Shown piece after piece: positions 46,625 through 58,490 of a stretch of 60,000 nt of DNA. The stretch is from Polytrichum commune. Its lineage: Eukaryota > Streptophyta > Polytrichopsida > Polytrichales > Polytrichaceae. The notes under the pieces were generated by a model. It searched no databases. It was not told the origin of the DNA and worked only from the letters and a program-made list of their open reading frames with translations. Location of the stretch: contig OX485806.1 in assembly GCA_950295325.1 (NCBI GenBank), positions 37,512,001-37,572,000 on the forward strand, in the 5' to 3' direction. Numbering within the stretch: position 1 is the stretch's first letter; every line of letters starts with the position of its first letter. The translations under genes and the position numbers were made by a program.

Positions 46625-47140
46625 TTGGTTGCTGCGCAGAAGTTTACGAAAATGTGGGCCGATGCTTACGAACGCCCGTTCGTAAATGTGGGCCGAGGGT
46701 TACGAACGCACGTTCGTAACTGTGCAGCACTTGGTTGCTGCGCAGAAGTTTACGAAAATGTGGGCCGATGTTTACGAACGCCCGTTCGTAAATGTGCATC
46801 GAGGTTTACGAACGCCCGTTCGTAAATGTGCGCCGATGTTTACGAACGCACGTTCGTAACTGTGCAGCACTTGGTTGTTGCAAAGAAGTGTACGAAAATG
46901 TGGGCCGAGGTTTACGAACGCCCGTTCGTAAATGTGCGCTGACGTTTACGAACGCACGTTCGTAACTATGCAGCACTTGGTTGCTGCGCAGAAGTGTACG
47001 AAAATGTGGGCCAAGGTTTACGAACGCCCGTTCGTAAATGTGGCCGAGGTTTACGAACGCCCGTTCGTAAATGTGGGCTGACGTTTACGAACGGGCGTTC
47101 GTAAATGTGCGCCGACGTTTACGAACGCACGTTCGTAAAT
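46625..47140. repeat. Left dense array of 22-bp palindromes
   Basis: About 11 copies of TTACGAACGCCCGTTCGTAA-type palindromes (central bases vary) are separated by 10-12 bases. They are periodically interrupted by CAGCACTTGGTTGCTGCGCA plus AGAAGTTTACGAAAATGTGG. Most copies here are CCCG-centred, the complement of the GGGC-centred copies in the right array, as expected of inverted arrays. Confidence 0.85.
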
Positions 47141-47149
47141 CTCCGGAAT

Positions 47150-50090
47150 ACGCGGCGGTATATGCGGTGGATATACGTTGTACGTACATGAAGTGTGTAG
47201 TGTGGACGCATAGAAATGTGATATGCGCGCACTCCTACAAGTCTCTAGAGCAGTCTCTAGAGCATGCCGCAAAAAAGAGCTATGGTGTGGGGGGGAAGAC
47301 CTTTAAGTACTGCTCTAGGGCGATTCAAAATCCCTTGGATGCTCTTTAAAAAGCGGATTCCCGCCGCCTACCTTAACCTAACAATATGTCATTCTATCCA
47401 TGCGAAACATGTATGACGCTATGTATGGAACATGTATGGCATGCATACAACATATTGAAAATATTAATGTCACTCGCACACCTTATGTGTTACCAAGGCC
47501 TCAGGATAAAAACATAAATACTATAATTGTCAAATGTTATTGAAATATGATGATGCTTAACATTAAATAAATGATTTGCGACCAAGTTATGAAATCCAAG
47601 TTTTTGGGCAATTGATACCTATATGTTACCAAGGTCTAAGTGATATATATATATACACATACATACAATGAGGTAGGAGTGGGTCAAAATTAGTTGTGGA
47701 GGCCCCTAAAATTGTATATATTATATGATTCACATCAAAACATGTCTAGAATATGCTCACTAAGTGTGTGGACACCAATAAAAAGTCGGATTAATTTGGA
47801 ATGGCTTGTAAGGTAGAGGAAGGATATGATATGAAACCATACCTAGATATAATGTAGGTCTTAATTTAAGTGCAAACCTAGATGTGAAAAGATTGAATTA
47901 ATCCGGAATGTGTGGCAAGATTGAAATTAATTTGGAATGGTACATAAGGTAGAGTAAGCATATGAATTCAAAACATACCTAGGTCGAGTCACACTAATTG
48001 CATATTTTTGCATCCTACGAGAAGTAGGTGCATAACTAAAAGTATTCATTTAAAGTTGAGTCTTAAGACATGCATGTTAGAATAAGATTAAGTATGGACT
48101 GTGTGATCAAAATGCACTCAACATTATTAAGGTGAAAGAGGAAGAATTCCAAACTTCACTTTTGACATAAACCAAAGTAGTATCTCAAATCCAATTTTGA
48201 ATCTTGAAATGACAATCGGCATGATTCTCAATAGTTGTTATTAACCGGATGAAGCAATATCCAATCCAACCAACATTGGTAGACCAGTTGGACATGTCCA
48301 CATACCACAACATGGCCACATATTTTGAATATTGATAAGATTAAAAGATTTAGGGATGTAGGATTTAGGGTTTGGGGTTAGGGTTTGTGAAAGTTGTGCA
48401 TGTCCGACAGTTAATACAATAGATTACACACACAAACGATATTGACTACTCAATAGCCCATATTGCACTCACTTAATTATGTAGAATGCACATTTTATAC
48501 TTGCCAAACATCCGATCACATGGCTCAAATACACTTAGTTCAAGTTGAAGTTAAAGTTCAATGCACTATACAAATGTTAGTTCAAGTTGACACCTAATTA
48601 TATGAATTGATGACATGTTCGAAATTGAATTTCCCTCCACCTCTACTAAAATTAAGTTCACCCCCTCCCCCCAATCTCAAATTGTGTATTTTATGAAGCT
48701 AATAATGATTAGAGGAAGTAATGAACAACTTGAAAGATATTTCATTCTTGAAAACATTATATTTCAAAACACCATATGAACATCCTTGGGGTTGGATTCT
48801 TCATCAAATTTCTACTAAATGATGTGCATTGTTTCCTACAAATTTATACTCCCTATGTACCTAATGTTTATAAAAGAACCAAATGTATAGGGACTAATAG
48901 AATGTGGAGAAAAAAATTATTTGTATTTATACTAAGCTATTCAAATCAATATGATAAACATCTATACTACATATACATAATACAAAACATGAATTAAGCA
49001 TGCCTTCATTACTTACAAATTCTACTTTTATTTTCATGCAAGAGAGTCATCAAACGTTTTTCCATCCTAACAAGTATGGACAAGGTAGTCATATGACTGC
49101 CTCCATAATATGACAACAATTCATGTATCGTAACTTGGATGAAACTAACACATTTCAATGGTAACAAATTCCCTCCCCACCACTATCCCATCCCATCCCA
49201 ACCCATCCCATCCCATCCCATCCTCTCTTCACACCCCATCCCACCACATCCCAACCCTTCCCACGTGGAGGAGGCCACGTAGTAACGATAGGGAAACCCT
49301 AGCGGCGTTGGCTACCTCCCCGCACCCCTTCTTCTCCTTTCATTGTCATTTGGAGCATAGAAAGGAGGAGCGGAACGCAGAGTACAAGCGGAGCGGAGCT
49401 CTTGTCATTTCTTTACTCATATCTTTTCTTTGTTTTGTTGGCGCGCGTGTTTGAGAGTCGCAGATTTCTTTAGAGAGTTGCAAGTTTGCTAGTAGAGAGC
49501 TTGAAAGCTACAAACTTGAAAGTTGCATACACATAAGAGTTGTTGCAAGGGTTTGTATGTAACGTGCGAGGGCTTAAGAGTGTGAGGGAGGAATGACTAA
49601 TGTGAGGGTGCAGTAGATTGAATTTACAATTCTGAGGTTTTCGAAGTTTTTCACTAAATGAGAAAGCACAAGTTTTGGATGTATACCAATTCAACGTACA
49701 TAGTGTAATCCTCCTGAATTCACATCCTTCACATTTTGAAATTTTTTTCATTGTTGAATTTCATGTGTTTTTTTCCATGTATGTTGAGCTTTGGCATGTT
49801 TTGTTTGCAAGCTTCCCCATGTTTTTCGATTTAGTGTTCTCTCACAACCTGAAACTCAATTATGTTTTCATTCGGTTGTTTCAATTTTTATCGTTCTCAA
49901 GTTTTATCTTCACTTGTAGTATGCAAAGGCACCAATTCAAGGTTGATAGGTATCAATCACAAACCAAAAGTAACAAGATCCAATGGACAAATTACTGATA
50001 CATATCAACCACTCCATTATAGACCAATGCATATTTGTATTTGTTTATATATGAATATAAAAACCATATGTACATACGTAAATATCAGAG
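47150..50090. other. Spacer between the inverted arrays, no clear gene
   Basis: AT-rich for the most part. It includes a TA run near 47645, a short telomere-like GGGTTTGGGGTTAGGGTTTG at about 48368, and a CCCAT tandem run at 49186-49230. At 49260-49330 a CACGTGG word is followed by AAACCCTAGCGGCG, which looks like a plant 5' leader with a telo box. The 98-codon frame at 49158-49454 around it is low complexity. It may be a captured promoter or first exon, but that is a guess. Confidence 0.4.
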
Positions 50091-50094
50091 CATG

Positions 50095-51400
50095 TTTACG
50101 AACGCGCGTTCGTAAACTTCAGCGCAACAAAGAAGTGCTGTACAGTTACGAACGCGCGTTCGTAAACGTCGGCTCACGTTTACGAACGCGCGTTCGTAAA
50201 TTTCGGCCCACATTTACGAACGTGCGTTCGTAAACTTACTCGCAGCAACCAAGTGCTGCATAGTTACGAACAGGCGTTCGTAAATCTCCGCCACATTTAC
50301 GAACGGGCGTTCGTAAACCTCGGCCCACATTTACGAACGGGCGTTCGTAAACCTCGGCCCACATTTACGAACGGGCGTTCGTAAACCTCGGCCCACATTT
50401 ACGAACGGGCGTTCGTAAATCTCCGCCACATTTACGAACGGGCGTTCGTAAACCTCGGCCCACATTTACGAACGGGCGTTCGTAAACCTCGGCCCACATT
50501 TACGAACGGGCGTTCGTAAACCTCGGCCCACATTTACGAACGGGCGTTCGTAAACCTCGGCCCACATTTACGAACGGGCGTTCGTAAATCTCCGCCACAT
50601 TTACGAACGGACGTTCGTAAACCTCGGCCCACATTTTCGTAAAATTTTGCGCAGCAACCAGGTGCTGCATAGTTAGTAAATGTGCGCCAACTTTTACGAA
50701 CGTGCGTTCGTAAACCTTGGCCCACATTTACGAACGGGCGTTCGTAAATCTCCGCCACATTTACGAACGGACGTTCGTAAACCTCGGCCCACATTTTCGT
50801 AAAATTCTGCGCAGCAACCAAGTGCTGCTTGGTTAGTTAATGTGCGCCGACTTTTACGAACGGGCGTTTGTAAACCTCGGCCCACATTTACGAACGGGCG
50901 TTCGTAAATCTCCGCCACATTTACGAACGGGCGTTCGTAAATCTCGCCCCACATTTTCGTAAAATTCTGCGCAGCAACCAAGTGCTGCATAGTTAGTAAA
51001 TGTGCGCCGACTTTTACGAACGGGCGTTTGTAAACCTCGGCCCACATTTACGAACGGGCGTTCGGAAATATCCGCCACATTTACGAACGGGTGTTCGTAA
51101 ACCTCGGCCCACATTTTCCTACACTTCTGCGCAGCAACCAAGTGCTACATAGTTAGTAAATGTGCGCCGACTTTTACGAACGGGCGTTCGTAAACCTCGG
51201 CCCACATTTTCGTAAACTTCTGCTCATCAATCAAGTGTTGCACTGTTACGAAGGTGCGTTCGTAAACCTCGACGAGTATTTACAAATGCGCGTTTGTAAA
51301 CCTTGGCCAACAATAAAGGTTGCATATTTACGAACATGCAATTGTGAACTTCGGCGTAATAACCAAGGGCTGCATGTTTACGAATACACTCTCATAAACC
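50095..51400. repeat. Right dense array of 22-bp palindromes
   Basis: About 27 palindromes of the form TTACGAACGGGCGTTCGTAA occur. From 50265 to 50620 they sit in a regular 32-34-base tandem with spacer CCTCGGCCCACA or TCTCCGCCACA. From about 50694 to 51174 a higher-order unit of about 159 bases repeats (starts near 50694, 50854, 51014, 51174). It adds TTTTCGTAAAATTCTGCGCA and GCAACCAAGTGCTGCATAGT. Single-base changes are often not compensated across the dyad (for example GGTG or TTTG variants). Confidence 0.9.
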
Positions 51401-51429
51401 TTGGCTACATACAATGAAAATGTGCACCA

Positions 51430-51860
51430 CCCCCCTGCTACAATAATCAATAGCGAATAGGAGTACGTATATATGAAAGCCCATTGTTAATGGGTGTTTG
51501 CAGTCCTTCCTTGCTACATTAACTCTTTTGTTGCTAGTCATTTCCAAGCCTTGCAAAAACACCTCCCAACCTAGTGCATCTCTAGAAAACTCCTTTGATG
51601 TATGATCGCCTTAAACTTATGTTTAAGGATAAAAAATATGTCTTGGACACTACCTACGAGCTCACGTTTTTGGTCTGAATGGCCAACTTTTAGATGTTGT
51701 TTCCATAATATAAGTTTAGAGCTGGCATTTGTAACCTTCTACAACCTATAGTGGAGTTTTCGGGTCCTTATGACTAGCTGACGTTTTTGGTCAAAGGTGG
51801 TTTTCACAAACCGAATCCAGATCCAATGTTTCTAAGCTTCAACCAACCTATGGTACATTT
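51430..51860. repeat. Right unique arm of the inverted repeat
   Basis: Reverse complement of 46215-46620, from TGAAAGCCCATTGTTAATGG to AACCAACCTATGGTACATTT. The two arms face each other across the arrays and spacer. Confidence 0.85.
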
Positions 51861-52890
51861 TTCAAGTCATTCTAACTACTTGCTCTAGACGTCTCCTATG
51901 AGTGTCACGTTCGCGCATACCCACCCTTTCTACTTTCTAATGCATTCTTTGTTCCTACATGACAAGTTGTCCAATGCACATTTTCAATAACACCTTCAAC
52001 ACCTTTGTCTTGCCAACACTAAGGACTATGTTATCTTAGAAGGAGAGCAATAATAGGAGAATGCCAACATTGAATCTACTCTTCAAATCCCTCTTTCAAC
52101 ACTTTGTTGCTTGTTTTCCAAGACTGTTGTCCGTCTGGACTGCCTCACATTTCTAGGTCTAAACTTACAAGCATACACACCTTCTCTAAGAGTCTAAGCT
52201 ATCTTCACATATGTGTACTAAGAGAGCCAAAAGGTTCTAGGACAATCTTTATATACCTCAAAACAACTACCTACTAGGTGGGTCAACTTGGTAGGTTACC
52301 ACCCTGTCAAAACACTGCAACTAGCTGTCCTCACGCGTTTTTGCCCTTTGTCCAATACATGACCAACTGGCACACTGAGGTCATAAAAAATGATCAACTA
52401 GTCAAAGAAATGCAATGCTATTTAATAACTTTGGACCAACAAGTCATTATCTGACCAACTAAATTATTAACACCAAATAATTACTACTACTGAATAAATT
52501 GCTCAGTAGTAAAACAGTAAAAAACCAATTAGTGGACGTTTTAACAACTAATTGCATTAGGGACAAATTTGACGTCAACTAGTAAACTAGCATTCTTTTG
52601 CCCTTTCGACAATTCGCGACCAACTAGTCTGTTTTTGATGGGTTGGTTTACTATGAACATTTTATGTTCTTAAAACACGGTGCTAACTTCTACCTTAACT
52701 TCTATCTTATCTATGTTTGTGCAAATAAACGAAACCACTATACATATTTGCAAACACACATTCGTAAAAATACGTAATGTTGATTTACAAATTACACATT
52801 ACACTGATTTACGAACGGTTGTTCGTAAATATGCTACCAAAATCTACTTTAACAATTGAATGTGGATATACTTTATATTGTGCATAAAGT

Positions 52891-53691
52891 ATGGTCTTGG
52901 AGAACACGGTGCCCATTTTCAAGTTCCTCATCTGTGATCTCCCAAGCCCTTGCCTCGTTCTCGGCCAAGAAGTATGCGATGAGCTAATTGACAAGAATGG
53001 TGTGCCAATGCCCAAGTTTGGTGGTCGAGGCGGAGGGCAACATTTCCTCAAGGTCTTGAGGTCCAGGTTGTGGCTAGAAGTCCCCCTATTGGAGGGAGTC
53101 CCCCACGGGAGCTGGCCAACTCCGGAGAACACCCTCCTCATCGACGACAACACCGCCAAGAGCCTTCTTTGTCCCCTCCTATTCTTTCACCGTTGCTCTC
53201 ATTTTCTTGCATCTGCATGTTATGCACTTTACGAGCGCCCATCCCAAACCGCCCCTCCTTAATTTACCCACTCCACTCTGTCTATGATATTGTTTCACAG
53301 GTCGCTCCACGCTCGTTTGGTGGCCGACCCTCCCTTGACTTCTTCATTGGAGACGCACACAACTCAAGGTTGCATCTTCCGAGTCCGATCGTTGTTTGGC
53401 CCTCCGGAGAAGTGCAAGACATTCTCTCTTGCAGATGCCTTTGTATTCCACTACAATACCACTTCGTACAATTCGGGAGCGCGTTTGGACATATTGAAGA
53501 ACGACACATATTCGAGGCCAGTCAACAAACTTGGCTATAGTTGCGGGCCGGAGATTTTCAAAGCTATAGAGGCCATTGGAGCATTACAGAGAGAAGCCAC
53601 CGTAAAAGATAAGGACATGGCCGCGAGAAAAAATATAGTGGGACGTACTAGTGGGACTATAAACGCCTACGGACTCCCTAAATGTGTGTAG
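52891..53691 (+). pseudogene. FCP1/NIF-like HAD phosphatase relic
   Basis: The frame from 52891 encodes LGQEVCDELIDKNGVPMPKF, then HFLKVLRSRLW and PENTLLIDDNTAKSLLCP. This resembles the later half of plant FCP1/NIF-family HAD phosphatases: a WDQ-x-CT-like segment, a K-x-L-x-LW segment, and the NTLLIDD motif with its two metal-binding aspartates, followed by K-x-L-x-P. The first HAD motif (DLDxT) is not present. After 53262 protein-like sequence continues in other frames to about 53691 (SLADAFVFHYNTTSYNSGAR). It is truncated at the front and frameshifted. It lies inside the 9.8-kb element near its right end, with a diverged palindrome just upstream at 52811-52830, so it is probably a captured host gene piece. 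Confidence 0.5.
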
Positions 53692-54031
53692 GGGTAGAGC
53701 ATAGTGCTTGGTTATCCATTCTATTTGAAGGTCTTCAAGACATTAATGGTATTTCCATTATGTTTGTATTTCAAACCCGTTAATAGATTCAATTTCCAAT
53801 CATTCTCCACATCTTCCTTTCCATTAGCAACAATTTGTCATTTTATACACATATGTTTTCATGTATGGTTCATTTTTTTGTTCACTTTGATGCATTTATG
53901 TTGATGATTATATCCAATATTATACGTATGGTATTTTAATGTTGTTAACATTGGCTCAAATTTGAAAACCACATCCTTGAATAGTCTCAAAATCATCAAA
54001 AAGTCTCCGATTACCGAATATAGTGTTAAGT

Positions 54032-55106
54032 ATACAAATATATTTTTGAACAATAATCAATCCCTATAATATGTATAACAAAATATCCTAGTTTTCATCA
54101 GCAAAGTCGTTGAAAACTTTTTTATCTCCCGGATGTAACTCATAAACATCTGATTCACCAATATATATGTCATTGTAGCCAATGCAATTATTGTCTCTAA
54201 GTCTACCATCAAATGATCAGTAAGATCATATGTCCACTTGTTGTTAGCCCCGTTTTGATACCAACATAAACCAATCTCCTTGTTACTTTGAGTTGAACAG
54301 ATCATTTCAAAACCCTAATACTGCCTCTTTCCCCGATATTACCTTGACACCTTGTACATGGTTCATACTACCCTATAAGGTTGCTAACGAAAATCGTTAA
54401 TCCTAGTTAATCCTAATTTCATCCAATATGAAAACTTATGATATGTAGTATAATAACAGTACCATACAAGTACAATTATTGTATACTTTTTAAAGGCCTT
54501 CCATATATGTACGTAATTGTAAATTATAACATGTATACCACATGTATACGTAATATGGCAAGGTCCAAATCAATACCCCTCCTATGCACTCACGTATACT
54601 CGTACATGTTTAGTACAGTGCACCCCCCGAGGGAAATTGAGTGGACATTTATATTCGATTGGTGTGTGGTGAGGTGTTAGGTCCAAAAACAAACATGGGA
54701 CAAACACCAACTCAAACATATGTTTAAAAGGAACTAAACTACATGCTCAAATTTTATAAACCATCCTCTGCTAAATAATTAGCATAAAAGGGCCTATATG
54801 ATCATATAATAAGAAAGACAATAATTCTTCATTTTAATACGAAAAGTGAGATATTTGTATGAACTTTAGAAATTATGAGAAAAATGGGTATGACTTTAAT
54901 TTGAATTTATTTCACACTCATTGTGTGATTAACATCATAGGAACAACTTAGGAGAAGTGGATGCAAACCTAAAAGTGTTTGTTTAGGTCCACTTCCATTA
55001 GTATCACTAGAAGACAATAGATTCTTGTGTTTGTAGTGTGTGATATGGTGAGGACATCATCATGGGACTACATGTTTCTTAAACTCCATATTATATGATG
55101 TTGCAA

Positions 55107-55143
<37 letters not shown>

Positions 55144-55869
55144 TCTTTCATACTAATGTGTCTTCATTGTCCATACAAAATGAAATTTAACATTGAAATA
55201 GGCCATTTTCTTGAAATGTCATATTATCGAGAATATGACATGATTCCGATAATACAACACTTTCTTGCATGACCAAATGTGTCATATTTAAGAGGGAGAA
55301 AAAAAGTTGTCATTATATTGATCTTTAATTGGATCTAGCATAGCATATTTTACAATCCACCAAACTTATTTCATAGCCTAGATTAAGAACAAATAAATAG
55401 GAGATTTTTTTAAACAAAAAAGAAAATTGATTGCATGGTCCAAACCATTACTCAACGTTCAACTCTCACTCTGTGGGCCCTTAAAAAATAAAAATGAGAT
55501 GCTTGAAAAGCTACGCATGGAGACTCATATTCAAATTGAACTCCCAACATCTCACTGTTATATTTTGAAAGCCCACTTTGCTGAGTAATGTTATGTTAGT
55601 GCTTGCAATATATTACGATTTTTTAAATCTTCTTGTTAGGATGAGACTCAAGAGGTCGACTCTCAAGTTCACCCTAGGGTTGACCCATTTCCATGCCCTC
55701 CTCCTAGGATGACTAATGTTAGTTTAGTTAATCATGCTTCGGTTGTTCACTTTCTTCGGGGTTGTGTGATTCCTAGGGTGCATCCAAGAGAATTCCTCCA
55801 TTGTCTTTCTCCTGCATCCCAATCAAATGACCTTTGCATGTTTTTTGGCAATGGACTGAACTCGTTTCA
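54032..55869. other. Intergenic; AT microsatellite and pogo-like fragment
   Basis: No gene is supported. An (AT)n run lies at about 55108-55137. At 55200-55320 the words TATTATCGAGAATATGACAT, GATAATACAACACTTTC and GTCATATTTAAGAGGGAG resemble the pogo-like repeat at 3317-3485. Confidence 0.5.
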
Positions 55870-56304
55870 ATTGTCTCAAAATAAAATAAAATAAAATAAA
55901 GTTTATGGGATTGGTGAGACTGGCTCTCAGTTTCGGTGACAACACTTGAATGTCTACTGGCAGATTGACGCACAATCACCAGCTGAGCATGAATGAGAAG
56001 AAGCCTACGTTCATTGGTCATGAAAGAGCAGCTGGAGCTAGCTTGGTTATGTGACATGTTTCCTCTTTAGCACAAGCTGAACAAGAGCATTAATTTAGGT
56101 TGCAGTGTACGCCTAGGAAAAGCATGCATGACTGTTCATGATCTCACAAGTTTGCATGTAAAAGTGAACACAGTGAACACCCTACGTGTTGAAGAAATTC
56201 TCAATCTTTTAAATTCCATTTGTAAATTCAGAGGGCGGCCAACAATGGTAAGGTGCACCACTAAGGACTAAATAGAATGTTTGAGGCATTATTATCGATC
56301 AAAA

Positions 56305-57714
56305 TCACAAATCAATAATCAAATGTGATGGAGAAACTCGACGAGCCGAAGGTGTGGCTTGAAGACACTTGCGAGCCGAATCTGCAGATTGTGGAGGTGG
56401 TCTGGAAAGTCTCAGGTTGTCATATAAGCATTTCACTGATCGGAGCAGAAGGGCGCAAGAAAAGATGGCAGACCAGATGCCACACACCACAGCCACTCCA
56501 AGAACGAAGCTGACAAACTCAGTGCGATGGTCGTCCGAGTTGTATACACAGTAGAACCCCGTCAAAACCAGTACCATTATTTGCCCGACAACCGATTGCC
56601 ACTTCCAGTCTTCCGGAACGGGCACAAATCTTTTTGCAACATCATCCTCATTTGGCACCGTGACACCATCCTTCCCATTTCCACCGAAAGGAAACATTGG
56701 TTTTTGGTTGTTGCCACCGTCGCTTCCTTGGCCCAGATCGCCGCTGCGCCTGGGCTCATGAGGCGCCCTCATGGGAGGGCTCATCCTTCTAAGTTCTGTA
56801 TAGTGGGCATCATCTTTTGCCGCATCCTCCTCAATCAGTGGCGCATTGACATCCTTCATGCTGTTGCGAGCGGCTCCCCAGTCTGCAGTCTGGTGGAAGA
56901 ACATTGCGACAGTGAGTATGCTCGGAGCAAGGAGATAGAACTGAGCCCACTTAAGGAACATACCAGATTCCCATTGGAACGGATTTGAGTGGCCTGTGGC
57001 CTCCATGAAGCAGTTGCCAATCACCACAAGTACACACAAATGCACCAAGTTTGCAATGTTGTTGGCGTAATTTCTCCTGCACAAGAGAGATAAGACTTGC
57101 CTCCAGCCACGACTCTGTGCGGAGGCTGTTCTCCACGAACCAGAAGATGACAAGGCGACTATGGCAAGAAACACGCCAAATTCCAGGATGACCACCAACG
57201 GGAGGGCGGTTTGGACGAGGCCATTCAACGCAATCACTCGCATGAGCCTCTTGGAGTAGAACCTCTGCATGTCGCCCATTTCGCAAGGGATGTGGAAAGT
57301 AACATATTCTGTGAGTCTGCGCCAATTCGATAGCATTCGGCACTTCCAATATGGCAAGCATCTCTCAACAGGGCCAACATCGTAGTAGGTTGTGGTCTCC
57401 AACGGTGCCCCATAAGTCGTGTAAGTATAATTATTGAGCCCGAATCCACAACAGAACTTGAAGTTGGGCTCCGGCCATAAAAAAAAGTAGCCACTAAAGT
57501 TTAGAAGGTCATGAAACATGATACAGGAATTTGATGCTTTGAAGTCATCCTTCCACACACCAATTATCCTGGAATCCAGAGGCCCTGCTGTTATGGTGAA
57601 ATTGCGAGCTGACTCCACGGCGTTGGAGTTCAACAGGGCCACTGCAACTAACAACAACGTGAAACGAGTCCCCTTGCATATCCTTGAGAAACTGCACACA
57701 CTCAAGAAGGCCAT
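56305..57714 (-). CDS. Secretory multipass membrane protein, family copy 3 (unknown function)
   Basis: 469 residues from MAFLSVCSFS. Predicted signal peptide 1-36. Ectodomain 37-165 with Cys at 64, 88, 89, 119, 125 and 144 and N-x-S/T sites. Hydrophobic segments at about 168-188, 219-237 and 255-273. Polar loop 280-370 with APLIEEDAAK and EPRRSGDLGQGSDGG. Last hydrophobic segments at about 373-391 and 399-425, then a basic tail SARKCLQATPSARRVSPSHL. Five membrane spans after a cleaved signal would place the C-terminus on the opposite side of the membrane from the ectodomain. The frame is intact and intronless. It shares the tail frame with copy 2 and differs there from copy 1. Upstream sequence to about 58440 is collinear with that of copy 2. 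No family is recognised. Confidence 0.82.
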   Translation of the reverse strand: MAFLSVCSFSRICKGTRFTLLLVAVALLNSNAVESARNFTITAGPLDSRIIGVWKDDFKASNSCIMFHDLLNFSGYFFLWPEPNFKFCCGFGLNNYTYTTYGAPLETTTYYDVGPVERCLPYWKCRMLSNWRRLTEYVTFHIPCEMGDMQRFYSKRLMRVIALNGLVQTALPLVVILEFGVFLAIVALSSSGSWRTASAQSRGWRQVLSLLCRRNYANNIANLVHLCVLVVIGNCFMEATGHSNPFQWESGMFLKWAQFYLLAPSILTVAMFFHQTADWGAARNSMKDVNAPLIEEDAAKDDAHYTELRRMSPPMRAPHEPRRSGDLGQGSDGGNNQKPMFPFGGNGKDGVTVPNEDDVAKRFVPVPEDWKWQSVVGQIMVLVLTGFYCVYNSDDHRTEFVSFVLGVAVVCGIWSAIFSCALLLRSVKCLYDNLRLSRPPPQSADSARKCLQATPSARRVSPSHLIIDL

Positions 57715-58413
57715 GGTGCGCAGTTGTCGGCAAAGTAAAGCTTGTTTTGGAACTACGGGATGCTCTCAACGATGATGGAAATGGAGTCAACAGACTTGAC
57801 AACGGAACCCCCTTAATCACTCACATATCAACAACGACCTAGATAAAAGTGCCCCCACATTGACACCGACACGGAATTTGCTCACCATGAGGAAAACCAT
57901 CCCGAGTGAGCACCTGAAAGGAAACTACAAACTCAAATCTTAAGATCTCCTCACTACTCTCATAAAAAATGATCACACGCGAGAGTCTTCCTGTCAACGC
58001 TCACAAGATCACTTTACTTTCATCACTGCGCACATCCCCCTCGCTTATGCAAAACTGACAATGGGGCAAAGACAATCAACCAAAAACACTCAAAGAGCAT
58101 CCTAGAGTTAATCGACCTCACATTATAACTACTGCATATATACGAACTAGTGCTTGTCTGCGGCCGACACTGGCGCGTTGCCTATATCATTCAACATATG
58201 TTAGGGTGGCCTCTAGAAAATTATTGTGGCACATAGTAGTAGGACTATTTGATGTACATTCCGACACTCTACTAAAGTATTGTATTAAGTGTCACCAATT
58301 CTATTTGTCTTGCTAAATGTTCATTCTAAACCGTTTGTGTAGTGTCACTAATACTATATGTGGACCTAACATTGTGTGACGTTCCTCGGGCTTAAATCCT
58401 AGGCCTTTAACAT

Positions 58414-58490
58414 GGATCCTATGGGAATCTTGTGGTCAAGCTGCCTAAGGTTAGAATAGTAGTAATCGGATGGGTGACCTTCCTAGCACT
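58414..58490 (+). ncRNA. 5S rRNA-like relic
   Basis: GGATCCTATGGGAATC near the start, GGTCAAGC in the middle and AGTAGTAATCGGATGGGTGACCTTCC at the end align in order and spacing with the 3' two-thirds of plant 5S rRNA (GGATCCCATCAGAAC, GTTAAGC, AGTAGTACTAGGATGGGTGACC). The 5' third is not recognisable. The same sequence in the other duplication arm is split by the LTR-like element (about 19870-19899 and 21600-21630, minus strand). A decayed 5S pseudogene or 5S-derived SINE is likely. Confidence 0.5.

Larger units (their letters stand above)
44194..54027. mobile_element. 9.8-kb element with AACACTATATTCG ends and inverted palindrome arrays, TSD AAGT
   Basis: Left end AACACTATATTCGTTAATCG then GAGACTTT; right end, read on the minus strand, AACACTATATTCGGTAATCG then GAGACTTT. 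AAGT lies at 44190-44193 and 54028-54031. The interior has a large inverted repeat. The left arm is about 46215-47140, the right arm 50095-51860. Each arm consists of a unique 400-base outer part and an inner array of 22-base palindromes. Between the arms is a 2.9-kb spacer, and near the right end a phosphatase-like gene relic. No transposase was recognised, so it looks non-autonomous, like foldback elements that carry tandemly repeated inverted termini. Confidence 0.65.

Noticed and set aside
48350-48400. Interstitial telomere repeat
   Set aside because: Only two or three degenerate TTTAGGG-like words; too short to call.
50500-51141. Several minus-strand frames with repeating YERPFVNVG / LRTPVRKC peptides
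   Set aside because: They are translations of the 22-bp palindrome array, whose unit length happens to keep frames open. No start context or homology.
50095-51400. CRISPR-like regular repeat array
   Set aside because: The spacers are themselves repeats, the repeat is a full palindrome, there are two inverted arrays inside a TIR element, and the setting is eukaryotic.
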